From Trichormus variabilis 0441 (GTDB lineage: Bacteria > Cyanobacteriota > Cyanobacteriia > Cyanobacteriales > Nostocaceae), in the NCBI RefSeq assembly GCF_009856605.1, contig NZ_CP047243.1:248001-312000 (forward strand): a DNA stretch of 64,000 nucleotides, written 5' to 3'. Position numbers and translations under genes: made by a program. The notes beneath the pieces are model-generated. The model saw only the letters and a list, made by a program, of their open reading frames with translations, searched no databases and was not told where the DNA came from. Below are positions 54,063 to 63,400 of the stretch, in pieces (within the stretch, counting starts at the first letter, position 1; each line of letters begins with the position of its first letter).

Positions 54063-54950
54063 TTAATGCGAAAATCTGGCTAACAGTTCTTCACGCGATA
54101 ATTCTAGACACATTGGCGTAAATTCTTCTGCTGATAACTGTAGTAAACTATCGACTACTTTTGATAGTTCTTCATCCACTTCCCCAAATCTGAATCTCAA
54201 CAGATTTTCTACTACTTGGCGTTGTCCTTCTAATCTTGCCTGTTGCTTAGTAGTATCTTCCCACTGTTGATAAGCTTGCGACAAATTCATGATTAACTCC
54301 CGCTCATCCTCTGTTAAAGTATCTTGCTGCTGAATTAAAACAATACGCCAGTTAGTAATCAACCTGAGAGCATTTTGCCTTAGTGGATTGCTTTCTGGTA
54401 ACGCCAACAATTCATTCACAGCTTGGCGTTGCGTTTCTCCTCTACCCAAAATTCTCAGCCACAATGTTTCTGTTGTTACTGGTAGCTGATCAACTGCTAT
54501 CAACGCCCCTCGAAAACCCTTTTGGAAAAAGTAGACCCCAGAAGGCCAGTTTTCTAAGTCTAGTTTAAACTCAAAATCTGCCAACAGAGTTTTATTAGCA
54601 CTGGGCGATATAATCCACAGTCGCGCCAAGCTATCTTCTGGTAATCTGCTTCTTTCTCGCTTGGCTTTGCGTTGTGCGTTGGCTATAACAGCGAATAACT
54701 TCAGAAAACAGTTGCGTATTTCTGTTGAACTAGGTTGATTGCGAAACGGCTCTAACAGTGCAGTATTCAGTAGAGCGATTCTGCCTAACAATCCTAAGTT
54801 CGGGGCTTGCGCTTCGGGAGAAGGAGAAAACAACACATCCACAAATCTTGTTTCATCTGTTACTTCTTGATTAGTCCGTACTTCCCCCAGAGGTGACAAT
54901 AACTCTTCCAAGAACTGTTTTGCAAACTGATCGTGCGGTTTTGTCGTCAT
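54063..54950 (-). CDS. Rpn-like/PD-(D/E)XK family protein (cyanobacterial DUF4351-type)
   Basis: 295 residues. The N-terminal part (DQFAKQFLEELLSPLGEVRTNQEV, ETRFVDVLFSP) has the layout of the Rpn/YhgA-like nuclease superfamily. The C-terminal coiled-coil and RFGEVDEELSKVVDSLLQLSAEEF resemble the DUF4351-type tail common in cyanobacteria. Such proteins are abundant in Nostoc and often linked to mobile DNA. Activity here is unproven. Confidence 0.7.
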   Translation of the reverse strand: MTTKPHDQFAKQFLEELLSPLGEVRTNQEVTDETRFVDVLFSPSPEAQAPNLGLLGRIALLNTALLEPFRNQPSSTEIRNCFLKLFAVIANAQRKAKRERSRLPEDSLARLWIISPSANKTLLADFEFKLDLENWPSGVYFFQKGFRGALIAVDQLPVTTETLWLRILGRGETQRQAVNELLALPESNPLRQNALRLITNWRIVLIQQQDTLTEDERELIMNLSQAYQQWEDTTKQQARLEGQRQVVENLLRFRFGEVDEELSKVVDSLLQLSAEEFTPMCLELSREELLARFSH

Positions 54951-55054
54951 ATTTTTACTGTTAACCGGACAGTATTATACTTGTCTGCTGGATTCGGCGC
55001 GTGAGTTTGGGGCAATCGCTCAACATCTTGACCCGCGCGATCGCACCCCCCAAA

Positions 55055-55327
55055 CTACACCACTAGTTCCTCAGAAGTCTCAAACAGAATTTCCACTTGC
55101 TCTGGACTTAGCTGACCAATCGGGATATCCAGCAAACCAACCGATTCGCATGAGATTTGCGGTAGCTCTTTCAAGGTCTGGACATAGTAGCATTGACCAT
55201 TGCCGTGAACGAACTCGACCAGCTTTGTTTCTTGCTGGTAAATCCCGTCTTCTAGTAGTTCTAGCCCCAGGCTTTCGCAGCCAGAGGCTATCTGCGCCAT
55301 GATTTCGTTTCCTGTTGTGGCGGACAT
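55055..55327 (-). CDS. Hypothetical protein, 90 residues
   Basis: Acidic alpha-beta protein (ASGCESLGLELLEDGIYQQETK, GQCYYVQTLKELPQIS) with two Cys. Not recognised. Stand-alone between gaps holding HIP1-like sequence. Confidence 0.55.
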   Translation of the reverse strand: MSATTGNEIMAQIASGCESLGLELLEDGIYQQETKLVEFVHGNGQCYYVQTLKELPQISCESVGLLDIPIGQLSPEQVEILFETSEELVV

Positions 55328-55428
55328 TATCGAAAATTCCTTTATTCGCTAATTTTTGCGTATACCGTATACCAAGACAGAATGTATTAGTATGTTATTA
55401 GCTTGATGTTTATCAAGAGTACGTTTTA

Positions 55429-55464
55429 ATGCGATTGCTGTTCACCCATTTGCAGCGATCGCAT
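55429..55464. repeat. HIP1-cored stem-loop
   Basis: ATGCGATTGC pairs with GCGATCGCAT (one mismatch) in the gap between two minus-strand genes. Confidence 0.5.
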
Positions 55465-55470
55465 TTCCAT

Positions 55471-55974
55471 CTACACCATTGCTAACTGCCTAACTCCTAA
55501 CTTGAAGAGCGCATCAGCAGCACTATGGGCGTATCGGTCAGGCTCAGTCGCTCTACGGCTGTATGTCCACATTCGGCTGAACCTGTGGAACCCAACAAAG
55601 CCCACCAAATCACGACCCCGATAGACCTTCGTTGAGAACATTAAATAGTCAATCTCACCATGCTGTAACCCGTACTGGGCGCAGGCTTGATTTAACTCGT
55701 CCTCTAGTCTTTGGTTGTGCCTGTGAAGGCTCTCTTGCGCTTCTAGAGAAGTCTTTTCTTGGGCTACTCTTTGCGCGAACCAGTTGCGATCAAAGGGTAA
55801 TCTTCCGCCGTCCTGAAGCTGCACCCAGACGGTGATGCCACCTTCAATCCAAATAGTTTTGATTTGCTCTGGAGTGCGTTGGATGATGGTTGCAATTATC
55901 TGTTTGTCTTGCTCGGTTAACGGGTTTTGAGCTTGCTTGTTTATTGTTGCGTATGTCATTATGGAAATCTCCAT
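55471..55974 (-). CDS. Hypothetical protein, 167 residues
   Basis: The N-terminus is TEQDKQIIATIIQRTPEQIKTIW; the middle is helical (QESLHRHNQRLEDELNQACAQYG); the C-terminus has GRDLVGFVGFHRFSRMW and Arg-rich text. Not recognised; possibly nucleic-acid linked. Confidence 0.6.
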   Translation of the reverse strand: MEISIMTYATINKQAQNPLTEQDKQIIATIIQRTPEQIKTIWIEGGITVWVQLQDGGRLPFDRNWFAQRVAQEKTSLEAQESLHRHNQRLEDELNQACAQYGLQHGEIDYLMFSTKVYRGRDLVGFVGFHRFSRMWTYSRRATEPDRYAHSAADALFKLGVRQLAMV

Positions 55975-55987
55975 TTACTTGGATAAA

Positions 55988-56024
55988 AGGCGATCGCGGA
56001 GTTTACCAGACAGAGCGATTGCCT
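55988..56024. repeat. HIP1-cored stem-loop
   Basis: AGGCGATCGC pairs with GCGATTGCCT (one mismatch), followed by TTGTTTTTG on the plus strand. Confidence 0.5.
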
Positions 56025-56064
56025 TTGTTTTTGCTGACTACGTTGTGGCTTCCCCACAACGCAC

Positions 56065-56217
56065 TCATTTGATTTCGGCGTAGCCGTTTCTTAATTGGTC
56101 AAAACAAGCAGTAGCAGTAATTAAAATGGCGGACACAATTAATGTGATCGCCTTGTAGAAAACTTTCATAACCAACAGCACAGGGCTGTAGAGAGGATTT
56201 GTCTTCTGTGCAGCCAT
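56065..56217 (-). CDS. Single-span membrane peptide, 50 residues
   Basis: MAAQKTNPLYSPVLLVMKVF continues as a hydrophobic helix (YKAITLIVSAILITATA), then CFDQLRNGYAEIK. A plausible small membrane protein between two HIP1-cored stem-loops. Unknown. Confidence 0.45.
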   Translation of the reverse strand: MAAQKTNPLYSPVLLVMKVFYKAITLIVSAILITATACFDQLRNGYAEIK

Positions 56218-56231
56218 GAGTTTCTGTTTAA

Positions 56232-56264
56232 AAAGCGATCGCTACTAGGAGCAGCAATCGCTTT
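56232..56264. repeat. HIP1-cored stem-loop
   Basis: AAAGCGATCGCT pairs with AGCAATCGCTTT (one mismatch), with a short loop. It lies between two minus-strand small genes. Confidence 0.55.
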
Positions 56265-56298
56265 GATTTACTAGGATTTTGGCCTTCAGTACCAGTTT

Positions 56299-56493
56299 TT
56301 AGACTTGGCGGGTCATCGGAATCATCTCCGGTGGCTTGAGCATTACAAGTTTTAGGCTCCCGGCTGCTTGTCCCGGCGGCTGTTGGTTGTTGGTTTGTTG
56401 AAATACGTGTTCCTTTGATTGGTTTGCAAACCCTTGATTGCGTTCTGGTGCAGGCGGTTCGCTGTTCCTTTGCCCTTGATTACTATAGTGCAA
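56299..56493 (-). CDS. Gln/Pro-rich small protein, 64 residues
   Basis: Low-complexity, Gln/Asn/Pro-rich (HYSNQGQRNSEPPAPERNQG), so possibly disordered. It lies 3 bp after the XRE regulator gene, and an operator-like palindrome overlaps its start. It may be an accessory of the regulator. Could also be a chance frame. Confidence 0.4.
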   Translation of the reverse strand: MHYSNQGQRNSEPPAPERNQGFANQSKEHVFQQTNNQQPPGQAAGSLKLVMLKPPEMIPMTRQV

Positions 56494-56525
56494 CCTTTAG
56501 TTGCATTTGTCAACCCCTAATTGCA
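56489..56525. promoter_or_regulatory. Pair of operator-like palindromes
   Basis: TGCAACCTTTAGTTGCA (56489-56505, perfect TGCAAC-N5-GTTGCA) and, 20 bp further, GTCAACCCCTAATTGCA (56509-56525, the same motif with changed bases). A spacing of two helical turns suits two repressor dimers. Related sites lie at 56825 and 56858. Confidence 0.6.
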
Positions 56526-56820
56526 CAATTTTGGTTTCTTTTAGACACAGTAATTCAGCTAAACTACAGCCAAATACTTTACATAAGCCAGTGACCATTT
56601 CTGGAGAAGCTCCTTTGACATCGGAATCTGTCTCCATTTTGTGTAAATATTGCCGTGAAATCTCTACATCATGTTCTGCAAGCTTTTTAGACAAATTTAC
56701 TAATGGCATATCGCCACGTAAGGAACGCATTTTCTGTCCTCGTTCCTCTGTCCATTTAATAGATCCCACTTCGCTCAGTGGTAACATTACAACCTCTTGT
56801 GTTCTTTCTTGGCTTGCCAT
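56497..56820 (-). CDS. XRE-family transcriptional regulator
   Basis: 107 residues from the ATG at 56820. The helix-turn-helix region runs RSLRGDMPLVNLSKKLAEHD, then ISRQYLHKMETDSDVKGASPE, then VTGLCKVFGCSLAELLCL, the usual five-helix Cro/C1 layout. Divergent from the replication gene at 57118 and flanked by four TGCAAC-N5-GTTGCA-like sites. Probably represses itself and perhaps copy-number or transfer genes. Confidence 0.85.
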   Translation of the reverse strand: MASQERTQEVVMLPLSEVGSIKWTEERGQKMRSLRGDMPLVNLSKKLAEHDVEISRQYLHKMETDSDVKGASPEMVTGLCKVFGCSLAELLCLKETKIVQLGVDKCN

Positions 56821-56824
56821 ATTA

Positions 56825-56874
56825 TGCAATATTTAGTTGACAAAATCAATAGCTATCTGCAACTATTAGTATCA
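56825..56874. promoter_or_regulatory. Operator-like sites upstream of XRE regulator
   Basis: TGCAATATTTAGTTGAC (56825-56841) and TGCAACTATTAGTATCA (56858-56874) share TGCAA-N6-AGT with the sites at 56489-56525. The two starts are 33 bp apart, three helical turns. They lie where the regulator promoter is expected. Confidence 0.55.
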
Positions 56875-57117
56875 GAGTAAATGTAAATGATGGCTAGTTG
56901 CTTCAATCACTCAACAACAAAATCTCTGATTTCTCGGAACGTTGTTCAAAAAATTTTTAACGTGGTTGTACGTAATGTCTAATTCCACATTCAGCCAAGA
57001 GGTGGCACTGACAATTTATCAGTCTGATTTAGTTTTCTAATCACTGCCTGTTTTTAAGCATTTCAAAGAGGTTGATGGTCATACCGCTAACTCTGTAGTG
57101 CATCTAAGAAGGAAAAT
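56875..57117. other. Region upstream of replication gene, possible origin
   Basis: AT-rich 240 bp between the regulator promoter and the CyRepA1 gene. No gene seen. AAGAAGGA lies just before the ATG at 57118 as ribosome site. No obvious iteron array, so an origin role is only suggested by position. Confidence 0.35.
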
Positions 57118-60100
57118 ATGGGCATTGAATCACATCATTTGCAAGAATGGCTAGATAGTGACGTTGATGAAGAATTAATTGCCCTGAATATGAGGTCGCT
57201 TTACGGTAATGTACCGTATGAATACCTCTTGTACAGCCCGAATATCTCCCGCCGCAACGATGGACGATTGCGGGACAGGGATTTGAAAAAGTACCAACAT
57301 ATTGAACTCGGCGGCTGGTGGTGTAGTGGTATTGACCCACTCAACGATCATCAACAAATGCTCTGGGGTTGCTTTAAACCCGACAAACCCCGGCGAGATC
57401 CCCAAAAGTTTCACAAGTTCATCAAATACGAGCATCCTTACCGAGAGCAAACACGCGCTTTCTTCCTGCAAGTCACCAAGAAAATTTGGGTGAAAGTGTC
57501 GAATCGTTGTGGTATTTCTATCACTGATGGAGATTTGCTTCATCCCGGTGGTTTCTGGCATTGGGTTTGGAAAAACAATGTGCCAGTAATAATTGTCGAA
57601 GGAGCCAAAAAAGCAGCTTGTTTACTATCAGCAGGCTACGCGACGATCGCCATTTCTGGTGTAAATGCAGGATACCGCACACCTTATGATGAGTACGGTA
57701 CTGCTATCGGTAAGCCATCTCTTATCCCAGACCTAAAACACTTTGCAACACAGAATAGACAAGTCAACATTTGCTTTGACCAGGACAGCAAGCCTGAAAC
57801 CGTGCAAAGGGTGAGAACAGCGATTAGTCGTATGGGTCGGCTGCTTGTAAACGAAGGCTGTTCTTTACGAGTGATTGATTTACCTTTTGGTCAAGAAAAA
57901 GGTGTTGATGATTTTATCGTGGCTCATGGTCAGCCAGCGTTTCATGCACTTTACAATACCGCCGAACCATTGGAATTATGGGAAATCAAGTTATTCACCC
58001 TGTTAACTTATCCCCCAGCGATCACATTAAACCAAAAATTCTTGGGTGGGCTGATTGCACCTGTTGGTGAAAAGTTGATTGTCCTCAAAGCACCCAAAGG
58101 CACAGGTAAAACCGAGTGGTTGACCCAGGAAGTCGCTAAAGCACATGACCAGGGAAGGCGAGTATTAATCATCACTCATCGCATTCAATTGGGTGAGGCG
58201 TTATGCGATCGCTTCGGTGTTGATTACGTTAGTGAACTCTACACGTCTGACACGGGCGGCTTACTCGGTTATGGCGTATGCGTTGACTCGTTGCACAAAG
58301 ACAGTCAAGCTCGGTTTGACCCAGAGGACTGGTCTAACGATGTTGTGATTATAGATGAATGTGACCAAGTTTTTTGGCATCTGCTCAACTCTACTACAGA
58401 CGTGCAGAAGCGGCGGGTGTCAATTCTTCGCAACTTTAAGCAGTTGGTACAGAATGTCTTGGGTAGCGAACACGGTAAAATTTACCTTTCTTCTGCCGAC
58501 GTGTCAGATACAGATGTCAAGTACATTTTGTCTCTGGCTGGAGAATATAAAGTTAACCCGTTTGTGATCGTCAACAATTATCAGTCGGTGTCTGGCAAAT
58601 GTTACAACTATTCTGGTAGCAACCCCAAGAATTTAATCGCGGCGTTAGACAAGGCGATTGAGAAAGGGGGACACCATTTATTATGTTGTTCTGCTCAAAA
58701 AGCAAAATCTAAATGGGGAACCCAAGCCTTAGAACAACGGTTTAAGCAGAAATTCCCACACCTACGGATTCTGCGAATTGACAGTCATTCTGTTTTAGAC
58801 CCGAAACACCATGCCTTTGAGTGTATTGCCCATCTCAACGAAATTCTCACGCAATATGATTTAGTCATTGCTTCGCCCAGCTTGGAAACAGGCGTTTCTA
58901 TCGATATTCGAGGTCATTTTGATTCGGTTTGGGGGATATTCCAGGGAGTTCAGCCTGTGGACTCTGTACGGCAGATGTTGGCACGGTTGAGAGAAACTGT
59001 TGACCGTCACATCTGGGTTAGTCGGTACGGTATGGGGACTGTGGGCAATGGTTCAACTTCTATGGGTGGATTGTTGCGGAGTCAGGACATTGCAACCCAG
59101 GCTAACATTGCCCTTTTGTCGGCTTCTGATAATGATGACTACTCTTTCATTGACCAGAATTTTCAGCCCGAATCTTTGCAGACTTGGGGCAAGCGTGGGG
59201 CTGTCATCAATGTTGAAATGCGCCGCTATCAAGAATTTGTGCTGAAGGGTTTGGCTGCTGACGGTTATACGATTATTGATGCGGGTGATTTCGACCCCGA
59301 CGAAACCAAGGAAGTTGTTAATGAGGTGAAAGCAGCCTCCAAAGAATTATATTCTGGGGAATGCTTGGGGATTTCTCAAGCTGAAGAGGTGTCTGATGCC
59401 GAACTGAAGAAATTGCAGGAGAAACGCGTTAAAACGAAAGAAGAACGTCATCAGCAGCGAAAGGCGGAATTGTCTCGACGTTATGAGGTTGAGGTAACGC
59501 CTGATTTAGTTGAGAAAGATGATGACAGTTGGTATCCACAGCTAAGGCTGCACTATTATCTGACGGTGGGGCGAGAGTTCCTGACGAAGCGGGATAGCAA
59601 ACGGACTAAGGCGCAGGCTGAGGCTGGAGAGAATGCTATTTGGAAACCTGACTTTAATAAGGGGCAAATGTTGTCGTCGGTGCTGTTGTTAGAAAAACTG
59701 AATCTATTGCAGATGTTTACGCCTGGGAAGAAGTTGCGGGGTTCAGATCAAGGGATGCAGGAACTTAAGGCGATCGCGCTACAGCATCGGTTCCTGATCA
59801 AGAACTATCTGAACGTAACTATTTCGGAGAAATTGACACCTGTGGCGATCGCACAGAAGCTACTCGATAAGATTGATTTGCGACTGTCTTATGTGGGAAG
59901 GCTAGGGCCGAGGGGTCATCGGGAGAGTGTCTATAAGTTTGTTGGAGCTGATGATGGGCGTGATGTGATTTTCCAACAGTGGTTAAATCGGGAGTTGGTG
60001 TCAGTCACCAGTAATATAAATGTACTAACACAAGTTAGTGACACAACAAGGTTATCCACACTCCCCACTAATGATAATTGCGGGGACATGGACGGACTAG

Positions 60101-60315
60101 AAAACTCTACTGATTCATGGTGGCAACAGGTTAAATCTCATAGTGCAAAGTTTATAGAACTCTTTGAACATGGTTTGGAATCAGTCAAAGAATTTCTTTC
60201 CACCCTCACCAGTGACGAGCGCTGGGGCGTGATGATGGCGATTGATGAGCAAGCGCCCGTGATGTTTGAGCAACTGGTGGCGCAGGTTCCCGATTGGGTG
60301 CAGTGGTTGGTTTGA
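57118..60315 (+). CDS. CyRepA1-type plasmid replication protein (DUF3854 plus helicase)
   Basis: 1065 residues. A primase/toprim-like DUF3854 domain (about 150-280: VPVIIVEGAKKAACLLSAGY, then VNICFDQDSKPETV) precedes a superfamily helicase with Walker A KAPKGTGKTEWL (about residue 326) and DEAD-like VVIIDECDQVF, then ASPSLETGVSIDIRG and a helical C-terminus. This is the layout of the CyRepA1 family, which replicates many cyanobacterial plasmids. It marks this part of the window as plasmid or integrated plasmid. Divergent from the XRE regulator. No partition genes seen nearby. Confidence 0.85.
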   Translation: MGIESHHLQEWLDSDVDEELIALNMRSLYGNVPYEYLLYSPNISRRNDGRLRDRDLKKYQHIELGGWWCSGIDPLNDHQQMLWGCFKPDKPRRDPQKFHKFIKYEHPYREQTRAFFLQVTKKIWVKVSNRCGISITDGDLLHPGGFWHWVWKNNVPVIIVEGAKKAACLLSAGYATIAISGVNAGYRTPYDEYGTAIGKPSLIPDLKHFATQNRQVNICFDQDSKPETVQRVRTAISRMGRLLVNEGCSLRVIDLPFGQEKGVDDFIVAHGQPAFHALYNTAEPLELWEIKLFTLLTYPPAITLNQKFLGGLIAPVGEKLIVLKAPKGTGKTEWLTQEVAKAHDQGRRVLIITHRIQLGEALCDRFGVDYVSELYTSDTGGLLGYGVCVDSLHKDSQARFDPEDWSNDVVIIDECDQVFWHLLNSTTDVQKRRVSILRNFKQLVQNVLGSEHGKIYLSSADVSDTDVKYILSLAGEYKVNPFVIVNNYQSVSGKCYNYSGSNPKNLIAALDKAIEKGGHHLLCCSAQKAKSKWGTQALEQRFKQKFPHLRILRIDSHSVLDPKHHAFECIAHLNEILTQYDLVIASPSLETGVSIDIRGHFDSVWGIFQGVQPVDSVRQMLARLRETVDRHIWVSRYGMGTVGNGSTSMGGLLRSQDIATQANIALLSASDNDDYSFIDQNFQPESLQTWGKRGAVINVEMRRYQEFVLKGLAADGYTIIDAGDFDPDETKEVVNEVKAASKELYSGECLGISQAEEVSDAELKKLQEKRVKTKEERHQQRKAELSRRYEVEVTPDLVEKDDDSWYPQLRLHYYLTVGREFLTKRDSKRTKAQAEAGENAIWKPDFNKGQMLSSVLLLEKLNLLQMFTPGKKLRGSDQGMQELKAIALQHRFLIKNYLNVTISEKLTPVAIAQKLLDKIDLRLSYVGRLGPRGHRESVYKFVGADDGRDVIFQQWLNRELVSVTSNINVLTQVSDTTRLSTLPTNDNCGDMDGLENSTDSWWQQVKSHSAKFIELFEHGLESVKEFLSTLTSDERWGVMMAIDEQAPVMFEQLVAQVPDWVQWLV

Positions 60316-60448
60316 AGAGGTATAGGCGCTCGCTTTGGAGTAGAAGCAATAAATTCCTGAAACACTTCTATACAAAAAGCAGTTAGAATTGAAATTCTGC
60401 GAAATTTTTGGCTGGGATTTGAGAAGTTCAGGAGTAGGGGACAAAACT

Positions 60449-63400
60449 ATGATTAAGCTTGGCTCATTAGTGCAGTCCTCAAATAATACTTTGGGGACAG
60501 GTAAAGTAATTGAAGTATCTGGTGGCAGTATTGTTGTTGAGTATTTTAGTACCATAGGACAGCGCTGCCAAAAAACTTTATCCTTGCAATCGTTGTCTGG
60601 GGTTATACTAAGACCTCAAACGCGATGTTATGTTCAATTAAAAGAGCAAGATAAATATAAATGGGTAATTGGCAGAATTTCTGGATGGGATGAAGACATC
60701 CAAAGGTATGAAATTGATTTGCCAGGGCAGAAATCTATAATTAAATCAGAACAAGAAGTTTATGTCCGTTGTAATTTAACAATAAAAGATCCGGTTGAAA
60801 CACTAGCAATCAAGGCACACGAAACCCCCTACTTACACGACAGAAGGTCAGCTTTAGTTAAATGCTTAATCCAGCAGAGGGCTGTAAGTCGTGGGATGAG
60901 TGGACTAATTTCATCCAATATTCATCTTTACCCTCATCAAGTAGAAGTCATCAGGCAAGTATTACAAGATTCAGTTCAACGCTACATATTAGCTGATGAA
61001 GCCGGACTGGGAAAAACTATTGAAGCTGGTGTAATTCTGCGCCAATATCTACTTGATGAGCCAGAAAAAAAAGTAGTAGTCTTGGTTCCAGGGAAATTAC
61101 TACAACAATGGAAAAATGAGTTAGAGAATAAATTCTATATTTCTTCGTTTCCTACAAGAGTAGTAGTGCTGGCATACGAGGATTCGTCCAAAATTAATGC
61201 ACAGAAAAATATTGGCTTGCTAATTTTGGATGAAGCCCACCACATTGCCGCAATGGCTAATTCCCAAGATAGCAAACTACGCCAGAATTTTGAAATCTAT
61301 AAGTATCTAGCCCATAGAAGCGAACACTTACTTTTACTATCTGCAAGTCATATTCTTCAATGTGAGCAAGAGTTACTAGTCCTGCTGCATTTACTTGAGC
61401 CTAAAATTTATCAACTCAATAATCTAGAAGATTTTCAGCTAAAAATTAATAAAGATAAACTGCTAGCTCAACTTATCTCCTCATTAATAAATGAGGAAAA
61501 TACTTCTAATGTCCACAATGGTTTAAAGCAATTACAAACATTATTACCCGAAGACAAGTATTTATTAACTTTATTAGGTAAATGGGAAGATGGCTTAAAC
61601 ACTGATTCGTCTGCTCATACTAAAACCCTTAAAGAAATTTGCACGTATGTTAATGAAAACTATCGACTGTATCAGCGAATACTGTCTAATAGTCGTGCTT
61701 GTCTAGAAGATGACACATTTAGGCGCAATATTACACCCAAGGAAGAATATGATTTAGATGAGCGATCGCCTGATATTCATGAATTGCTAGAGAAATGGCG
61801 TACTATTGCACCCAAACAAGAAGCTTATCAACGCATTTTCCTACTGTTGTTCTTAGCTTCTGGTACGTGGTTAGGTATTTTAGAGCGAGTAATAGCCGCA
61901 CGCCAGAGTGGAGTGCGTCATCCATTGCTACTTAAAGAGTTTAGTAGTAATGATATCAATCTTTTAACTGAAACTCCCAAGTTTGAAGGTGAAGAAGAGG
62001 TTTTAATCTCTTTACGCCAAATTATTAATCAACCTTCAGAAGACGGAGACCGGATTGAACTATTAAAAATCATCATTCTCTACCGCTTATCAGAAATTTT
62101 TGGTTTGCAATCATTTCGCAGCGACCTTAGCAAACTAAGCGAGAGAATCCGGCAGAGAATTTCTAGACCTATTCCTGGTGATTATTTGCCAAAGATATTG
62201 ATATTTACCAGTTTTGGACAAACCTGCTTAGAAATCGCTCGTTCACTAGCAAATGCTTTTGGTACAGAAACTATTGCTGTCCATCAATCAGAACAAAGTT
62301 GGGGAGAAATCGAGAAAAACTTACAGCAGTTTTACAGTAATCCTAATTGCTTTATCCTCATCTGTGATGCTTCTGCACAAGAAGGTCATAATTTTGGATT
62401 TGTTGATTGGGTAATTAATTTTGACTTCCCTTGGCAACCACATCAATTAGAACAGAGAATTATTAGATTCGACCAAATTGGGCGTTCTAAAAATATTGAT
62501 TTTACCGTACTAGTTGGCGCTGATTTAGATGATAGTTTTCATTATGCTTGGTATCAACTTTTAAAGGATGGATTTTCCATTTTTACTGAGTCTATAGCTA
62601 GTTTCCGATTAGATAATGAATTATCACATCTAGAACAAAGCTTGTTTCAACTAGGCGCTATTGGTTTGCTCAAACAAGTAGAATCCATCAAAAACACAAT
62701 TGCTCAAGCACAATCCCAGGTGATTGCAGAGCATAAACTAAATAAGGCTCTGCTTGGAGAGAATGACGATACATTTTTTCCAGAGCTAGATAGTTACGAT
62801 CTTAATCATCTGGAAATTAAACGAGCTATAGAAGGTTGGATTGATAATTCACTAAAATTCAAATCTGTGTATCACCCAGATTTAGCAAATGTCAAGTATT
62901 ATCAAGCAACTAAGTATACTTTAGTACCTCTCAACGAGTTGAAATCTTGCTTTATCCATAGCAATCTCAACCAATTTGGTACTTATGACCGCCAACTAGC
63001 AAACCACAATCCTGGTATCAAACTTTTTCGTATAGGAGAAGGGTTGGTAGATGCACTTTCCAGATATATAGAATGGGATGATCGGGGTCAAGCTTTTGCT
63101 CTTTGGCGACAAGACTCATCTTGGGACAGTCGTGGGGGAATGGAATGGTTTGGTTTTCAATGTAATTATTTAGTTGAATTTAATCTGGAAAAAGTCAAGC
63201 AGATTTTTACCGATTATCAACTTGATAATTCTCGGTTTAACGTCTTAAAGCGTCAGGTTGATGCTTTATTTCCACCATTGATTGAAACTATCTTTATTGA
63301 TGCTCGTTCCCAAATGCTCCGTGAAGTTCAGGATGAATTACTCTTGAGTATATTACAACGCCCATATCAAAAAGATAAAACCTCTCATGGAGTACAAGAT

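Noticed and set aside
57104..57561. Minus-strand frames at the start of the replication gene
   Set aside because: Antisense shadows of the CyRepA1 coding region.
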